Assembly (NCBI GenBank): GCA_049509915.1 | Contig: JBEKZL010000049.1 | Span: 1-60,067, forward strand | DNA length: 60,067 nucleotides | Origin: JBEKYD01 sp049509915 | Lineage (GTDB): Bacteria > Acidobacteriota > Terriglobia > Bryobacterales > Bryobacteraceae | Direction: 5' to 3' | In this document: positions 10,025 to 20,300 of the stretch, one piece after another | Numbering within the stretch: position 1 is the first letter of the stretch | Layout: each line of letters starts with the position of its first letter | Position numbers and translations under genes: made by a program | The notes under the pieces: generated by a model | The model's database searches: none | The model's input: the letters and a program-made list of their open reading frames with translations, nothing else | What the model was told of the DNA's origin: nothing

Positions 10025-11842
10025 TTGAAGTTGGAGATTGTGCTGAATTTGAGATCGTACAAATCGGTTACGATCCTCCTGGCAGGGTTGGTTTGTGCGC
10101 CGTTCGCTCTGGTTTCTCGTGCCGGCGACCTGTTCGATTTCTCGGGCATTATTGCAGGCGTGGTACGGGATACGTACGGCGTCCCGCAAATGGGCGCCAG
10201 CGTCACCCTTCTGAGTCCGCAGCAGCGCCAGATCGGACGGGTCCGCACGGACGAACGAGGGCGATTTGAGCTGACCGGCCTGGCGCCGGCGCTGTACTCG
10301 GTGCGCGTAACCCTCGCCACTTTCGAGCCCGCCGTGCGCCGCAATCTGCTGGTTCAGCCGGGTATGCGCAGCCTGCTCGATGTTAGCTTGAGCACGGTCT
10401 TCAGCTCGATTCAATTGGCTTATCCGCCCCTCGAAAACGGCAACGTGATGAGTGAAGACTGGAAGTGGGTGCTGCGTACCGCCTCCGATGCCCGTCCCAT
10501 CACGCGATTTACCGACAGTCCCGCGCCTTCGCAATCGCCCCGTTCCACGGCTGAAGTCGTCTCCGAAACGCGGGGCGTGGTTCGCCTCTCGGCCGGCGAT
10601 AGCGGCCTGCTGGCCGGCGTGGGCGACCAGGCCGACCTCGGTACAAGTTTCGCGCTTTCCACCATATTGAGCGAAACCAGTTCCATTCAGGTGAGCGGCA
10701 ACCTCGGCTATGGCTCGCAGACCGGCATTCCGGCCACCGCGCTGCGGGCAAGCTACAGCCGCGAGTTGGGCGGCGGGCAGCCGGAGGTGACGCTGACGCT
10801 GCGGGAGTTATACATACCGGGCCGCACGACCGCGGTTCCGGAATCGTCGGTGCCGATGCTGCGAACCGTTTCCGGGCAGATTCACGACAGCATAGCGATT
10901 ACCGACGCGGTAACGCTGGCCTACGGCAGCGGTGTCGATTCGATTTCTTTCCTCGGCAACGCTACCTATTACAGCCCCTACGTGCAAGTCCGCTACGCCA
11001 TCGACCGCAATTCCGATTTCGAGGCAGCTTACAGCTCCGGCAACGCCGCGCCGTCGCTCGATGGCCAGGGTGAGTCGGACACGGCATCGGTTGGCTCGGC
11101 CGACCTGGAACGGGACATCGATTCGCTGTCGATGTTCCCGCGCCTGTCCGAGCTGAACGGCCACGCCAGGGTGCAGCGCGGCGAAGAATACGAGGTCGCC
11201 TACCGGCGGCGCATGGGATCGCGCCGGATTCGCGCTTCGGCGTACCGGCAGGTAGTGAGCGATGCCGCGGTTACCATGGTGGATCCTTCCGGCGCGTTCA
11301 ACGGTTCGGCCGACGTGCTACCGGAGTTGTTCACCGACAACTCCGTACTCAATGCCGGCAATTTTGCCATCAGCGGTTACGACTTGGCCGCCACCCAGGA
11401 CCTGGGTGGCCATTTGAGCGCCACGGCCATTTACGGCGCCGATGGCGGGCTCACGGCGGCTAATCGCGCGCTCGACAGCAACGACCCGGATGAGCTTCGC
11501 TCGATGATTCGCAGCGGCCGGCGCCACGCCGCCACGGCGCGCCTCGCGGCGATCCTGCCGCGTGCCGGCACGCGCCTGATCGCCAGTTATCAATGGAACG
11601 GCGACCAGCGCTGGGTGATGGCCGGCAATCTCTATAGCATGCTGGCGTACCGCACTCTGCCGGGCTTCAACGTGGAAATTCGCCAACCGCTGCCGGGCTT
11701 CCATGGGCGCGTCGAGGCCATCGCCGATCTCCGCAACCTGCTGGCGCAAGGCTATCTGCCCCTCATGATGAGCGGTGGACCGCACGTGCTGCTGGTGGAC
11801 AATCCCCGCAGTTTCCGCGGCGGCCTGGCCTTCACTTTCTGA
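10025..11842 (+). CDS. Carboxypeptidase-regulatory-like / TonB-receptor-like outer membrane protein
   Basis: The protein of about 605 residues begins with a signal-like hydrophobic segment. Residues about 40-120 form a carboxypeptidase-regulatory-like beta-sandwich (SGIIAGVVRDTYGVPQMGASVTL, then ERGRFELTGLAPALYSV). The rest is rich in alternating polar and hydrophobic strands and ends FRGGLAFTF with a terminal Phe, a pattern of outer-membrane barrels. It is shorter than typical acidobacterial TonB-dependent transporters (over 1000 residues), and no plug domain was seen. The TTG at 10025 is a weak start; GTG at 10040 is an alternative. It sits between the GWxTD gene and the amidohydrolase, immediately abutting the latter. 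Outer-membrane location is inferred. Confidence 0.65.
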   Translation: MKLEIVLNLRSYKSVTILLAGLVCAPFALVSRAGDLFDFSGIIAGVVRDTYGVPQMGASVTLLSPQQRQIGRVRTDERGRFELTGLAPALYSVRVTLATFEPAVRRNLLVQPGMRSLLDVSLSTVFSSIQLAYPPLENGNVMSEDWKWVLRTASDARPITRFTDSPAPSQSPRSTAEVVSETRGVVRLSAGDSGLLAGVGDQADLGTSFALSTILSETSSIQVSGNLGYGSQTGIPATALRASYSRELGGGQPEVTLTLRELYIPGRTTAVPESSVPMLRTVSGQIHDSIAITDAVTLAYGSGVDSISFLGNATYYSPYVQVRYAIDRNSDFEAAYSSGNAAPSLDGQGESDTASVGSADLERDIDSLSMFPRLSELNGHARVQRGEEYEVAYRRRMGSRRIRASAYRQVVSDAAVTMVDPSGAFNGSADVLPELFTDNSVLNAGNFAISGYDLAATQDLGGHLSATAIYGADGGLTAANRALDSNDPDELRSMIRSGRRHAATARLAAILPRAGTRLIASYQWNGDQRWVMAGNLYSMLAYRTLPGFNVEIRQPLPGFHGRVEAIADLRNLLAQGYLPLMMSGGPHVLLVDNPRSFRGGLAFTF

Positions 11843-12532
11843 TTGCGGCTGGACGCTCATCAGCACTTCACCCCCGAACATCGGCCGGAGCATTTCGAAA
11901 CGATCCTGAAGCGCAACCGCTTCGATGGCTCCATCGCGGTGGCCGCCGGCGCGCGGGATACGGCGCAACTGCTCGAAGCCGCCAGCCGCTTCGACTTCAT
12001 TCGCGGCGTAGTCGCGTGCGGCGAGTGGGAAGAAATTCGGGCCTGGCGCGGGCACTCGAAGTTGCGCGGGGTAGTGGCGATGGCGGACTGGCCGGTGAGC
12101 GTCTTCGAGCAGATCGCCCAGTGCGGATTGCCGGTGGAGTTGGAGGACCTGTCCGCGGCCGTCGGGCTGGGGCAAAAGGTGCCCTCTCTGCGCGTCGCGA
12201 TCGTCCACCTTGGCCTTCCGGAGGAGTGTCCGGATTGGGAGCGCGCCATTGAAGGGGCCGCATGCAATCCGCGATTCGCCGCCAAGGCAAGCGGGCTGAT
12301 CACGCACGGACCAAAGCCGTGGAACGCGGCCCGCTTTCGTCCGTGGGTGCAACATGCGCTAGCGGCGTTCGGCCGCGAGCGGGTCATGTTCGGCAGCGAT
12401 TGGCCGCGCACCCTGCCAGACAATGTCTGGAAGCAAGCCCTGGCCGCCTTCACCCAAGCCATCGGCCCACAATCGACGGAAACGCGCGAGTGGCTGCTGG
12501 GCGGCGCGGCGGCGCGGTTTTACGGAATCTGA
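11843..12532 (+). CDS. Amidohydrolase family protein (amidohydrolase 2)
   Basis: A 229-residue TIM-barrel hydrolase of the amidohydrolase-2 group, which includes fuconolactonases and decarboxylases. The metal-binding HxH is near the N-terminus (LDAHQHF). VHLGLPEE (about residue 120) and MFGSDWPRTLP (about residue 182) carry the later His and Asp ligands. The start is TTG directly after the stop of the preceding gene, so translation is coupled. It is shorter than many family members (270-300 residues) but has both ends of the barrel. The substrate is unknown; lactone hydrolysis is a guess from the family. Confidence 0.8.
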   Translation: MRLDAHQHFTPEHRPEHFETILKRNRFDGSIAVAAGARDTAQLLEAASRFDFIRGVVACGEWEEIRAWRGHSKLRGVVAMADWPVSVFEQIAQCGLPVELEDLSAAVGLGQKVPSLRVAIVHLGLPEECPDWERAIEGAACNPRFAAKASGLITHGPKPWNAARFRPWVQHALAAFGRERVMFGSDWPRTLPDNVWKQALAAFTQAIGPQSTETREWLLGGAAARFYGI

Positions 12533-12546
12533 ATTGGGGGAGGTTT

Positions 12547-12672
12547 GGTGGGGCGGACGCCCTCGTCCGCGCGCGACCCCCTGGTCGCGCATCGCTGGCG
12601 GCCGGGAGTTGAATGCTTGGGGCGAGGAGCGGGTCCATGGGGACCCGCGCCGACGAGGGGGCGTCCGCCCAC
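12547..12672. repeat. Multi-stem inverted repeat (MITE/REP-like)
   Basis: The two ends, about 21 bases each, are near-perfect inverted copies (left GGTGGGGCGGACGCC..., right ...GGGGCGTCCGCCCACC). Two further hairpins lie inside: GCGCGACCCCCTGGTCGCGC at 12571-12590 and GCGGGTCCATGGGGACCCGC at 12629-12648. The right arm is followed by ATTTTTG. It sits between the amidohydrolase and the DnaC-like gene. It may be a non-autonomous mobile repeat that also terminates transcription. Confidence 0.7.
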
Positions 12673-12714
12673 CATTTTTGCAGGCTGGAATGGGGGAATG
12701 GCGAAGCTCCTATA

Positions 12715-13497
12715 ATGAAAGCGATGGCGGTCGAAGCGGTTTGTCCCAAGTGCGGCGGCGCCGGTTGGATCGTGACGGAGCGCGGCGGCGTATCGGGGGC
12801 CGAACGATGCGGATGTATTTCGGTCGGGAGAGCGGAAAAGCTGGAAGACCAGGCGCAGATACCTTCATTGTACAGCCACGCCTCGTTCGACAACTTTGTT
12901 TTGCCCGGGCCGGAGAATCCGATAGGCAGACGCGAGCTACAACAGCCGCTTCTGGTGGCATCCAACTTCGTTCGCGAGTTCCCTAACGACTCGCGCCCGG
13001 GGCTGCTGTTCATTGGCGAGCCGGGCACTGGCAAAACGCACCTGGCGGTGTCGGTGCTGCGCAAGGTCATCGAGAAGGGGCACCAGGGCTTCTTCACCGA
13101 CTACCTCGGGCTCCTGGACCGGATTCGCTCCGGCTGGGATGCAGGCTCCAGCTTAACGGACAAGGAGGCCTATCGGACAGCCCTCGACGTTGAGGTGCTG
13201 CTGCTAGACGACCTCGGTGCGCATCGCGTGCAGCCATGGGTGGAAGATATGATGACAGCGATCATCACCCACCGCTGCAATCATCGCAAACCGTTGATCG
13301 CCACTACCAACCTGCCCGATCCGCAGGCGGGCAGCAAGACTATCAGGGACAACCCGCTACTGGGGAAGAAGGAGTACCTTGAGACCTTGGCGGAACGCAT
13401 CGGCGCGCGCGCGCGTTCGCGCCTGTTCGAGATGTGCACCGTAATCCGCATGCCGTTGGTGGAAGATTACCGGCTGCGAAAGGCGAAGACGTTTTGA
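12715..13497 (+). CDS. DnaC/IstB-like ATP-binding protein
   Basis: The 260-residue protein has an N-terminal zinc ribbon (CPKCGGAGW and a later CGC, residues 9-31) followed by a DnaC-type AAA+ domain: Walker A GEPGTGKTH at about residue 100 and Walker B LLLDDLG at about 161, with a sensor ATTNLPD. DnaC-like proteins load the replicative helicase; IstB relatives assist transposition. No transposase gene is adjacent, so a helicase-loader-like role is more likely. The ATG at 12715 starts at the zinc ribbon; the longer upstream frame runs through the repeat and is rejected. Its stop overlaps the start of the next gene (TGATG). Confidence 0.85.
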   Translation: MKAMAVEAVCPKCGGAGWIVTERGGVSGAERCGCISVGRAEKLEDQAQIPSLYSHASFDNFVLPGPENPIGRRELQQPLLVASNFVREFPNDSRPGLLFIGEPGTGKTHLAVSVLRKVIEKGHQGFFTDYLGLLDRIRSGWDAGSSLTDKEAYRTALDVEVLLLDDLGAHRVQPWVEDMMTAIITHRCNHRKPLIATTNLPDPQAGSKTIRDNPLLGKKEYLETLAERIGARARSRLFEMCTVIRMPLVEDYRLRKAKTF

Positions 13498-15785
13498 TGC
13501 GGCGGCTGTTTCTGGCGGCGTTGGCGGCGCTGGCGGCGCCATTATCGGCCCCGGCGCGGAATCCGCCGGCGCCGCCGTGCGCCCTGGCCGTCGAGTTTCC
13601 CTATTACCTCTGTCCGCGGGCGCACTGGGAGCGCGAGCTGGTGTGGATGAAGAACCTGGGCGTGCGCACGGTGGAATTTCCGGTGCCCTGGAACTGGCAC
13701 GAGGTGGCGGCGGGCGATTACGATTTCGCCGGGCGGACCAGCCCGCGCCGCGACCTGGCGGGGCTGCTCCGGCTGCTGCGTCGTTTGGGCCTGGAAGCGT
13801 GGGTCCGGCCGCTCGGCACGGTGCCGGACTGGCCGCGGGGAGGCGCGCCGGCCAACGCCTCGGCGGCAGCACGCCGGGAGTGGATCAAGCAATTGAGGGA
13901 GCTGCTGGAACTGCAGATGGCGGCGCACAGCGGCCCGATTGTCTTTCTGGAAGGCCCCGAATTGGGGCTCGGCGGAGCGGCCCCTCCGGCGCCGGTCACG
14001 AACGTATCGGCGATGGACCCGAGCGCTTTCGCACGGTCGCGGGCGGCTCTGGCGACGGGGCGGGGCGTGGTGCTGTGGCGGGATGTGGAGGAAGGCTTGT
14101 ATCCGGCGGGATGGGGGCCGGAGCCTGGCGCGGTGCTGCATCCGGGGGCGGTGAGTCTCGATGGCGACGAGACGCCGGCGGTGCGCGGAATCGAGCGCGA
14201 CGCCGCCCTGCTGCGAAACTGGGCGCCGCTTTTGCCGCAGCTCGACCCGGCCGCTGCGCCCCGCCTGGCGAGCGGCAAGCTGGCCAGTCCGCTGGCCGCG
14301 GCCCAGTTGTCGTCGCCTGTGGCTTCGGCGGTGATTGCCACCAACCCGGGGCCGGGTATTTTTCACGACGACCTGCGGGCGTGGGACCCGGCCGCGAAAC
14401 GCGCGCTCACCATCCCGCGGGTAACCGTTCCGCCCGGCGAGTCGGTTTGGCTGCCGGTGAGCGTGTCACTGGCTGGTAATGGCCTATGCCGCGAATGCTC
14501 CAACTTTTCCCCCAACGCGCGCATCGTCTACGCCACCGCGGAATTGCTTTCGGTGGAATACGAAAACGGCATCCTGGCGATGGAGTTCACCGCCCCGGTG
14601 GCGGGGGAGGCGCTGCTGCAACTGGACCGGGAGCCGGTGGGCCCGTATCTGGCGGCCGCCCGTGAAGTCGATTTCATTTGGGACGAGAAGACCCAGCGAG
14701 TGCCGCTTTCGATACCTGCCGGCCACCCGCCGGAGTATCGCGTACGGGTTGGCCTGGCGATCGAGGAGCCGGAGACTTCGGCGTTCTTCGACGATGTCCA
14801 TCGTTTGGTAATCGGGCAGGCCAATCCGGTGACCACCAGTTACAGTTCGCCGGATCTGGCGTCGCGCTCGCGTTTGCGCCTTCCGGAGGGATACCAAGCC
14901 ACCCGCGAGCCAGTCTCGGCCGGGGCCGCCGAGTTGCCGGAAATCCACTACCATGTGTCGGTGCCCGCCGAAGCGGCGCACGGGGATTTCGCCAGGCTGG
15001 GTCTCGAAGCCGATGGCTTGCTGCTGGGGCGGGCGCGGCTGCAACTGTTCCGCCCGGTTTCCTTGCGTGCCGCGCAGGCAATCGATCTGCATTTTGGGCC
15101 AACCGGCCGCCTCGAGACCGAGCCGCCGGTAGTACCGGTGGAACCGCACGCCGGCTCGGACCTGGATATCGTGGTGCGCAACAACTGGCCGGCCATTCAG
15201 ACCTTTCGGCTGACGGCCGCCGGTGAGGGCCTCGAATTCCTGCCCGCCTCGGGCGAAATCAGCATCGGGGCGACCGCCGAGAGGCATTTTTCCCTGCGCG
15301 TGTTCGGCGAAGCAGACGCCGCCGGATTGCGGGAGTGGCGGCTAGCCGCGGCCGGGGCGGGAACGGGGGAGGTTATCCTGCGGGCGCTACTGATTCCACA
15401 CGGCCGCACGGTCGCCTGGACCGCCGACCTGGACGGCGACGGGAGCCCCGAATGGATCCTCGAATCGCAAAAGGCGCGGGCCATCTTTTCCAGTGCGGAC
15501 GGCGGCCGGTGGATGGAATTCACCAGCAAGGACAACGACGAGAATTTCCTGCCGCTGGAGGGTGCTTTTGCCGGGGCCGGCGCGGTCGACGTCAAAATCG
15601 TCGGCGACGGGCTGGAGTTTACCGGCAAGGGCTGGCGCCGGCGGATACAGCTTACCGGCACGCGCCTCGAAATTGAGCAGAACACGCCGCTTCCCGCCGA
15701 CCGCCTGACCGCACTGAAGCGAAGCAATGTTAGCCTGGTGATCGAGCACCCATCACCTACCCTCGCAAGCTATGCGCTGCAATGA
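13497..15785 (+). CDS. Secreted TIM-barrel glycosidase-like protein
   Basis: A 762-residue protein with a signal peptide (MRRLFLAALAALAAPLSAPA). Residues about 25-170 look like the start of a (beta/alpha)8 glycosidase of the beta-galactosidase type: EFPYYLCPRAHWERELVWMK, then VEFPVPWNWHE, and FLEGPELGLGG, which carries a Glu in the position expected for an acid/base. The rest is beta-rich with no recognised repeats. Family assignment (GH35/GH42-like) is tentative. The ATG overlaps the stop of the DnaC-like gene, so translation is coupled, although the functions seem unrelated. Confidence 0.6.
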   Translation: MRRLFLAALAALAAPLSAPARNPPAPPCALAVEFPYYLCPRAHWERELVWMKNLGVRTVEFPVPWNWHEVAAGDYDFAGRTSPRRDLAGLLRLLRRLGLEAWVRPLGTVPDWPRGGAPANASAAARREWIKQLRELLELQMAAHSGPIVFLEGPELGLGGAAPPAPVTNVSAMDPSAFARSRAALATGRGVVLWRDVEEGLYPAGWGPEPGAVLHPGAVSLDGDETPAVRGIERDAALLRNWAPLLPQLDPAAAPRLASGKLASPLAAAQLSSPVASAVIATNPGPGIFHDDLRAWDPAAKRALTIPRVTVPPGESVWLPVSVSLAGNGLCRECSNFSPNARIVYATAELLSVEYENGILAMEFTAPVAGEALLQLDREPVGPYLAAAREVDFIWDEKTQRVPLSIPAGHPPEYRVRVGLAIEEPETSAFFDDVHRLVIGQANPVTTSYSSPDLASRSRLRLPEGYQATREPVSAGAAELPEIHYHVSVPAEAAHGDFARLGLEADGLLLGRARLQLFRPVSLRAAQAIDLHFGPTGRLETEPPVVPVEPHAGSDLDIVVRNNWPAIQTFRLTAAGEGLEFLPASGEISIGATAERHFSLRVFGEADAAGLREWRLAAAGAGTGEVILRALLIPHGRTVAWTADLDGDGSPEWILESQKARAIFSSADGGRWMEFTSKDNDENFLPLEGAFAGAGAVDVKIVGDGLEFTGKGWRRRIQLTGTRLEIEQNTPLPADRLTALKRSNVSLVIEHPSPTLASYALQ

Positions 15786-15796
15786 GGGGTGCACGG

Positions 15797-15830
15797 AATC
15801 CCGGGCTCCTAAGATCGTGGAATTTCGGAT
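15797..15830 (+). repeat. Short dispersed repeat, copy 1
   Basis: It shares the core CTCCTAA..TCGTGGAA.TT with copies at 34762-34795 and, inverted, at 39440-39473. It lies just after a stop codon. The remainder of the gap to 16046, upstream of the RND operon, shows nothing definite. Confidence 0.5.
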
Positions 15831-16046
15831 GAGCGAAGTTTCAAACTCGCCGCGAACAGCTCTTGGACTTAAATTGCAATAGCCCTTCCGAGCCTTTAAT
15901 GAATAGCTCGAAATGTTTGTGAACCGCATGGTAACGGCCGCGCGCTCGGCGTCGCCCTTTCGATAGAATAAACGTCATCGAAGCTCTTGGGCCATCCGTG
16001 TGTGCGCAACGGGGCTGGGTTGGCTGGGAGTAACTGAAAAGACATC

Positions 16047-17354
16047 ATGAGCGAGTATTCTCGTCAATCCACGCCAGAAACCGTCGTGGGGCCGGCAATC
16101 CCCTCCGCGCTGGAGGGTCACCGTCCGGTCAAGACCAAGAAGCGCTCCGGTTGGGTGTGGCTGGTCGTATTACTGGCCGCCGGGGTCGCCGCATATTATC
16201 TTTGGCCGAGGGGGTCGGGCGCCGCGAACGGGAACGGGCAGCCGGCGCCATCCAGCGCCAAGAAGGGCGGGAAGGGCGGTATTCCGCCGGTGGTTTCGAT
16301 CCACGCTACCCGAGGCAATATCGGTGTCTACGTGACCGGGCTGGCATCGGTGACGCCGATCAACACGGTAACCGTGAGGAGCCGGGTGGACGGCCAGTTG
16401 ATGAGCGTGAACTACAAAGAGGGCGATATCGTCAAGAAAGACGATCCGCTCATCGAAATCGACCCGCGCCCCTACCAGGTGGCTCTGGAACAGGCCGAGG
16501 GCAACCTGACACGCGACCAGGCGCTGCTCGATAACGCCAAGGTGGATCAGGCGCGCTACGAAACACTGCTCAAGCAGAACGCCATACCGGAACAGCAGCT
16601 TGCCACCCAGAAGGCTCTGGTAACGCAGGACGAAGGCGTGGTGAAGGCGGACCAGGGCGCCATCGACATGGCCAAGCTCAACCTGGTTTACTGTCACATC
16701 GCCGCGCCCATCGGCGGGAGGGTCGGCTTGCGCCTGGTGGATCCCGGCAATATCGTGCATGCGGCCGACACCACCGGCATGATCGTGATCACGCAACTGC
16801 AGCCGATCAGCGTGATCTTTCCGGTGGCGGAGGACCAGCTTCCGGCGGTACTGTCGCGCTGGAGGGCCGGCCAGAAGCTGGTCGTGGAGGCATGGGACCG
16901 CGCCGATCAGCGCAAGATTGCCACCGGCTACCTGGCCACCATCGATAACGAGATCGACCAGACCACCGGCACCTTGCGGCTGCGCGCCAATTTCGACAAC
17001 GCCGACTACCAGCTTTTTCCCAATCAGTTCGTCAACGCCCACATGCTGGTGCAGGAAAAAAGCGGCGTGACGCTGATCAATAACGCGGCGGTGCAGCGCA
17101 GCACCAACGAAACCTACGTCTGGCTGTTAAAGCCGGACTCCACGGTTACGGTTCGGGATATTAATACCGGAACGTCGGAAGGCGACCAGACCGAGGTCAC
17201 CAGCGGGCTTCAGCCGGGCGACGGGGTGGTCATGACCGGCGTGGATAAGCTGGTGGAAGGCGCCAGGGTAGTGTCGCAGTGGGGAGATCAGAGCCCGGCC
17301 ACCGGCTCGGGAGGCGGAAGGGGCTCGAGGAAATCGGGAGGAAAGGGGAAGTGA
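16047..17354 (+). CDS. RND efflux periplasmic adaptor (MdtA-like)
   Basis: A 435-residue membrane-fusion protein. One membrane anchor (WVWLVVLLAAGVAAYYLW, residues 36-53) is followed by the lipoyl/hairpin region (VRSRVDGQLMSVNYKEGDIV, EIDPRPYQVALEQAEGNL, KQNAIPEQQLATQKALV) and the beta-barrel and membrane-proximal domains (YCHIAAPIGGRVGLRLVDPG). Sequence and operon order match MdtA. It connects the inner-membrane RND pumps with the outer-membrane channel across the periplasm. The C-terminus is Gly/Lys-rich. The stop overlaps the GTG of the next gene by three bases, indicating coupled translation. Typical substrates are drugs and bile-salt-like compounds. Confidence 0.95.
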   Translation: MSEYSRQSTPETVVGPAIPSALEGHRPVKTKKRSGWVWLVVLLAAGVAAYYLWPRGSGAANGNGQPAPSSAKKGGKGGIPPVVSIHATRGNIGVYVTGLASVTPINTVTVRSRVDGQLMSVNYKEGDIVKKDDPLIEIDPRPYQVALEQAEGNLTRDQALLDNAKVDQARYETLLKQNAIPEQQLATQKALVTQDEGVVKADQGAIDMAKLNLVYCHIAAPIGGRVGLRLVDPGNIVHAADTTGMIVITQLQPISVIFPVAEDQLPAVLSRWRAGQKLVVEAWDRADQRKIATGYLATIDNEIDQTTGTLRLRANFDNADYQLFPNQFVNAHMLVQEKSGVTLINNAAVQRSTNETYVWLLKPDSTVTVRDINTGTSEGDQTEVTSGLQPGDGVVMTGVDKLVEGARVVSQWGDQSPATGSGGGRGSRKSGGKGK

Positions 17355-20300
17355 GTCCCTCGCGGACTTTCATCCTCCGGCCGGTTGCGACTTCTCTGTT
17401 GATGGTGGGCATCGTGCTCGCCGGGGCGGTTGGGTATACGCAATTGCCGGTATCCGCGTTGCCTGAGGTGGATTATCCCACGATCCAGGTGACGACGTTC
17501 TATCCGGGCGCCAGCCCGGACGTGATGGCGACTTCGGTGACCGCGCCGCTGGAACGGCAGTTCGGGCAGGTGCCCGGCCTGCAGCAGATGACGTCCACCA
17601 GTTCCGACGGCGCTTCGGTCATCACCCTCCAGTTCAATCTCAGCCTTAGTATCGACGTGGCCGAGCAGGAAGTGCAGCAATCGATCAATGCCTCCGGCAC
17701 CTACCTGCCGACCGACCTTCCCACCCCACCCATCTATGCCAAGATCAATCCCGCCGATACGCCGATTCTGACCCTGGCGCTCACCTCCACCGCCATCCCG
17801 CTGCTGACGCCGAAGATTTCCCAGTTGCCGGGGGTCGGCCTGGTGAGCATCAGCGGCGGCCAGAAGCCCGCCGTGCGGATTCAGGCCAACCCCACGGTGA
17901 TGGCCTCCTACGGCCTCAACCTGGAGGATCTGCGCAGCGGCATCATCGCCGCCAACGTCAACCTGGCCAAAGGCAATTTCGACGGGGCGCACCAGTCTTA
18001 CCAGATCGGCGCTAACGACCAACTGCTCTCGAGCGCCGATTATGCGCCGCTGGTGATCGCCTACCGCAACGGCGCTCCGGTCAAGCTGACTGACGTGGCT
18101 AATGTGATCGACGATGCCGAGAATGTCCGGCAGGCCGCCTGGATGGACAGGACTCCGGCCGTCATCGTGAATATCCAAAGGCAGCCGGGAGCCAATATCA
18201 TCGCCGTGGTGGACCGCATCAAGGCGCTCCTGCCGCAGCTTACCAACACGCTTCCCCAATCGGTGAAGGTGCTGATTCTGACCGACCGCACCAATACCAT
18301 TCGGGCATCGGTGGACGACGTACAGTTCGAGCTGATGCTGACGGTGGGGCTGGTGGTGATGGTGATTTTCCTGTTTCTGCGCAACCTGGCCGCCACCGTC
18401 ATCCCCTCCATCGCCGTACCGTTATCGTTGATCGGCACCTTCGGGGTAATGTACCTGCTGGGCTACAGCCTGAATAATCTCACTCTGATGGCACTGACGA
18501 TTTCCACCGGGTTCGTGGTGGACGACGCCATCGTGATGATCGAGAACATCACCCGCTACATCGAGGAAGGCGAGAGCCCGATGGAAGCGGCGCTGAAGGG
18601 GTCGGGACAGATCGGTTTTACCATCGTTTCGCTCACCATATCGCTGATTGCGGTAATGATTCCGCTGCTGTTCATGGGCGATATCGTGGGGCGGCTTTTC
18701 CGGGAATTCGCGGTCACGCTCAGCGTCACCATTCTGGTTTCGGCGGTGGTATCGCTGACGCTGACGCCGATGATGTGCTCGAAGCTGCTGAAGCACCGGC
18801 CGGAATCCGCGCAGACCCGTTTCTACCGCGTCTCCGAACACGCCTTCGACTGGATCATCGCCCAATACGGCGGGATCCTGCGTTTTGTGCTGCGCTTCCG
18901 CACCGTTACCCTGCTGGTGGCGATCGGTACGCTGGTGCTGACCGGCCTGCAGTTCTGGTACATTCCCAAAGGATTCTTCCCCATCCAGGACACGGGCGTG
19001 ATCCAGGGAGTCTCGGAGGCGGCGCAGACGGTGTCATTCGGCGAGATGTCGCGTTTGCAACAATCGCTGGCGGCCGTGATTCTGAAGGACCCGGCGGTGG
19101 ACAACCTGTCCTCGTTCATCGGCATCGACGGCACGAATACAACCCTCAACAGCGGCCGGATTCTGATCAACCTGAAACCGCTGGAGGTGCGCAAGATCGG
19201 CGCCAGCGACGTGATCCGCCGGCTGCAGCCGGAGATCGCCGAAATCGCCGGCGTCACCTTGTTCATGCAGCCGGTGCAGGACATTACCGTGGACGACCGG
19301 GTGAGCCGCACCCAGTTCCAGTACACTCTGGAAGATCCCAGCGCCGACGAACTGAACACCTATGCGCCGCGCATGCTGGACCGTTTGAAGCAGTTGCCGG
19401 AACTGCGCGACCTGGCCAGCGACCAACAGGTAGCGGGTCTGCGGGCCAGGCTGGTGTACGATCGCGACACCGCCGCGCGCCTGGGCATCACCGCTTCCAC
19501 CATCGATCAGACCTTGTACGATGCCTATGGACAGCGGGAAGTGTCCACCATGTTCACCCAGTTGAACCAGTATCACGTGGTGCTGGAGGTGGACCCACAG
19601 TTCGAGAGAAACCCGCTGGATCTGCGGAACCTGTTCATCCGGACGGGAACGGGCTACCCATCGGGCAGCACCGGGCTGGTGGCGGGCGGAAGCTCCAGCA
19701 CCAGCGCCGTGGGAGGGGCTTCGAGCGTGGCGCCCACGGCGGCTTCGAGCACCGCCGCCGCCGCCGCATCCAGCGCGGCCTCCACCGCCGTTTTCGGCGG
19801 CGCCGCGATAGCCTCGGCGGCCGCTTTCCCCAATGGCGGCCAGGTGCCATTGAGCGCATTTAGCCGGGTGGAACAGACCACCGTCCCGATTACGGTCAAC
19901 CACCAGGGGCAGTTCCCGGTGGTCACGCTTTCGTTCAACCTGGCGCCCAACGCTTCGCTCGGCGACGCGGTGGACGCCGTCAACAAGGTGAAAGCCGACC
20001 TCGACATGCCGGCCAGCATTCAGGGCGCGTTCCAGGGCACCGCCCAGGCGTTCCGGGCCTCATTGGCCAACGAGCCGGTGCTGATTCTGGCGGCGCTGAT
20101 CACGGTGTACATCGTGCTGGGGGTACTCTACGAAAGCTACATTCATCCCATCACGATTCTGTCGACGCTGCCTTCGGCCGGGGTCGGGGCGCTGCTGGCG
20201 CTCCACCTCTGCAACACCGATTTCAGCGTGATCGCCCTGATCGGCATCGTCCTGCTGATCGGTATCGTGCAGAAGAACGCCATCATGATGATCGACTTCG

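Noticed and set aside
12715..13497. IstB of an IS21-type insertion sequence
   Set aside because: No IstA transposase next to it, and the N-terminal zinc ribbon and helicase-loader-like arrangement fit DnaC-like proteins better.
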